Origin: Alkalihalobacillus deserti
Lineage (GTDB): Bacteria; Bacillota; Bacilli; Bacillales; Bacillaceae_D
NCBI RefSeq assembly: GCF_020734105.1
Contig: NZ_JAJAFR010000004.1
Span: 248,001-312,000 of the forward strand
Length of the DNA: 64,000 bases
Reading direction: 5' to 3'
Below are positions 62,640 through 64,000 of this stretch, piece by piece. The position numbers were made by a program, and so were the translations under genes. The notes beneath the pieces were generated by a model, which saw only the letters and a program-made list of their open reading frames with translations, did not search any database and had not been told where the DNA came from. How positions within the stretch are numbered: the stretch's first letter is position 1; each line of letters opens with the position of its first letter.

Positions 62640-63809
62640 GTGGAATTTCCAGAAATGCTTGGTGCTGGATTAATTCTTTTGACTTTGTTTCTAACAGGTT
62701 TTGTTGGTACGAAATTTAAAATACCTGAAGTAATCATTTATATTCTACTTGGTATTGTTTTAGGAGGTCTATTAACTGGCTCTCACTTATTGCATTTTGC
62801 AGGAGAAATAGGAATTGTCTTATTATTTTTCATGCTTGGTATGGAATTTCCGATTAAACAGTTAGCAAAAGTCGCAAAAAAGGTAACGCCAGCCGGTTCG
62901 CTAGATGTCATTTTAAGTTTTGGTGTGACCACAGCGATTTGCCTCTTGTTTGGATTAGATGCGATCCCGTCGGTTGTAATTGGCGGCATCGTATATGCAA
63001 CAAGTTCATCGATAACTGCCAAGTTATTAGAAAGCTCTAAACGAATGGCAAACCCTGAATCTGAGTTTATACTTGGTCTATTAATCTTTGAAGATTTAAT
63101 TGCACCAGTTTTAGTTGCAATCCTTGTCGGACTGACATCAGGTACTGACCTAACCGTGGGTTCGATGATGGTCTTGATGGGGAAAATAGTTGCCCTAACT
63201 CTTGGAGCCATTTTAATAGGTCGTTTTGTATTTAGTAAACTAAGTTCTTTCTTTGATCGCCATATGAATAAAGATATCTTTATTCTATTTTTAATTGGAC
63301 TTGCTCTTGCCTACGGTGGTCTGGCTTTATATTTAGAGTTATCTGAAGTGTTAGGGGCCTTTTTAGCAGGGATTATGATAGCTGAAGTAAGGAGAACCCA
63401 TGAGCTTGAAAGTAAAATAATTTCAGTAAGAGATTTAATGTTGCCCCTTTTCTTTCTTTATTTTGGTACGACCATTGCTTTTGATGAGGGAATACCCATG
63501 ATCGGTCTATTATTGATTGTATTTTTATGGTCAATCATAGCAAAGATTGCAATCGGTATTATCGGCGGGAAATGGTATGGTCTATCAAAACGAGTGGCGC
63601 TGCGAGCAGGTTTCTCATTAACTCAACGCGGAGAATTTTCGATCATTATTGCAAGTCTAGCTACGGGATCAATAAAGGCATTTAGTAGTGTTTTTATTTT
63701 AGCATCAGCAGTAGTAGGGATTCTTCTATTTCAACTAGCGCCTCGAATTGCCAAGAAAGTGTATGGTAAGAAAAAACCAAATGAAAAAATCAGGGTTCCA
63801 GGTACATAA
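62640..63809 (+). CDS. KhtU/AmhT-like CPA2 K+(NH4+)/H+ antiporter
   Basis: 389 residues, about 12-13 membrane segments. CPA2 features: LPEVIIYILLG-like start (FKIPEVIIYILLGIVLG), ATSSSITAKLLESS, LGLLIFEDLIAPVLVAIL with the catalytic Asp, and the RAGFSLTQRGEFSIIIASLA segment. Exports K+ or NH4+ in exchange for protons, important at high pH. GTG start directly behind the regulator (RBS inside its end). Shorter than B. subtilis KhtU because the C-terminal tail is reduced. Confidence 0.93.
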   Translation: MEFPEMLGAGLILLTLFLTGFVGTKFKIPEVIIYILLGIVLGGLLTGSHLLHFAGEIGIVLLFFMLGMEFPIKQLAKVAKKVTPAGSLDVILSFGVTTAICLLFGLDAIPSVVIGGIVYATSSSITAKLLESSKRMANPESEFILGLLIFEDLIAPVLVAILVGLTSGTDLTVGSMMVLMGKIVALTLGAILIGRFVFSKLSSFFDRHMNKDIFILFLIGLALAYGGLALYLELSEVLGAFLAGIMIAEVRRTHELESKIISVRDLMLPLFFLYFGTTIAFDEGIPMIGLLLIVFLWSIIAKIAIGIIGGKWYGLSKRVALRAGFSLTQRGEFSIIIASLATGSIKAFSSVFILASAVVGILLFQLAPRIAKKVYGKKKPNEKIRVPGT

Positions 63810-63832
63810 AGAGGAAAATCAGAAGAGATGTT

Positions 63833-63870
63833 AATCCTAGGTTAAGTAAAACTTATCCTGGGATTTCTTT
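63833..63870 (+). terminator. Terminator after the antiporter operon
   Basis: AATCCTAGGTTAAGT and ACTTATCCTGGGATT pair over 15 positions with one mismatch, then TTCTTT. The last 130 bases hold only a 25-codon open frame running off the window (TTG near 63926, TEWKDLFEATDQGK), not assignable. Confidence 0.85.
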
Positions 63871-64000
63871 ATATGTTCGTACAATTATCATCTGGTACAC
63901 CTCTTTTATACGAGCAGAAGCTTAGTTGACTGAATGGAAAGATTTATTTGAAGCAACAGATCAAGGAAAGATAAGCCTTATTGTTTGCGGAATCGTTGAT

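Noticed and set aside
63926-64000. Start of a gene running off the window
   Set aside because: TTG without ribosome binding site and only 25 codons; not enough to support a gene.

Overview
The window is from a low-GC Bacillaceae chromosome, most likely an alkaliphilic or halotolerant Bacillus-type organism. The strongest evidence is the B. subtilis gene order spoIIB-maf-radC-mreB-mreC-mreD-minC-minD-spoIVFA-spoIVFB-rplU-ysxB(prp)-rpmA in the first 15.5 kb. Other support comes from Bacillus-type signals (AGGAGG ribosome binding sites, TTG/GTG starts, an L21 leader, a c-di-AMP riboswitch), sporulation genes, and several K+/H+ handling genes.

Layout. 0-1 kb: end of a pilus/type II secretion-like locus with an apparently rearranged PilC/GspF protein. 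1-15.6 kb: conserved cell-shape, division and sporulation block. Compared with B. subtilis it carries insertions (a MoaB-like protein, an aldo/keto reductase, RNase G) and several copies of a dispersed structured repeat. The spo0B-obg pair expected after rpmA is absent. 15.8-21.4 kb: a small coiled-coil ORF, a YhfI-like metallohydrolase and a complete arsenic operon arsR-arsB-arsC-arsD-arsA, followed by an ArsR-like relic. 22-37 kb: three SulP anion transporter genes and four UspA genes in three modules, two of them accompanied by near-identical 60-residue excisionase/MerR-type DNA-binding proteins. Two of the SulP genes share an upstream motif, a -10 box at fixed spacing and a leader hairpin. 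An LTA-synthase-like protein, a methyltransferase, an MFS transporter and a group of gene relics (prfC, HelD-like, CBS-domain) lie between them. 37-48 kb: small accessory genes (GNATs, DUF421, EamA, desaturase, YisL, an HPr-like protein without the active-site His, an HpaB-type flavoprotein), ktrA behind a c-di-AMP riboswitch but with a wrecked ktrB, a 51-bp tandem repeat, and a HesB/IscA-like ORF interrupted only by one in-frame TGA. 48.5-55.3 kb: GNAT plus a compact AddB/AddA-like nuclease-helicase pair. 55.5-56.4 kb: HAD relic and a 151-bp tandem repeat. 56.5-61.2 kb: PAS-GGDEF-EAL protein and a stand-alone cheA-cheW-cheY. 61.4-63.8 kb: a second ktrA with a KhtT/KhtU-type K+/H+ antiporter.

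Three signals look least explained by known annotation. First, the repeated SulP-UspA-(HTH) modules with shared promoter and leader architecture suggest a small regulon for anion (bicarbonate or sulfate) uptake. Second, a dispersed compound element (a terminator-like hairpin followed by an about 85-bp palindrome with conserved GAAGC internal-loop repeats) occurs five times here. Third, the HesB-like ORF has TGA where relatives carry Cys or Sec. All functional statements are inferred from the sequence and from remembered family knowledge; no database search was run.
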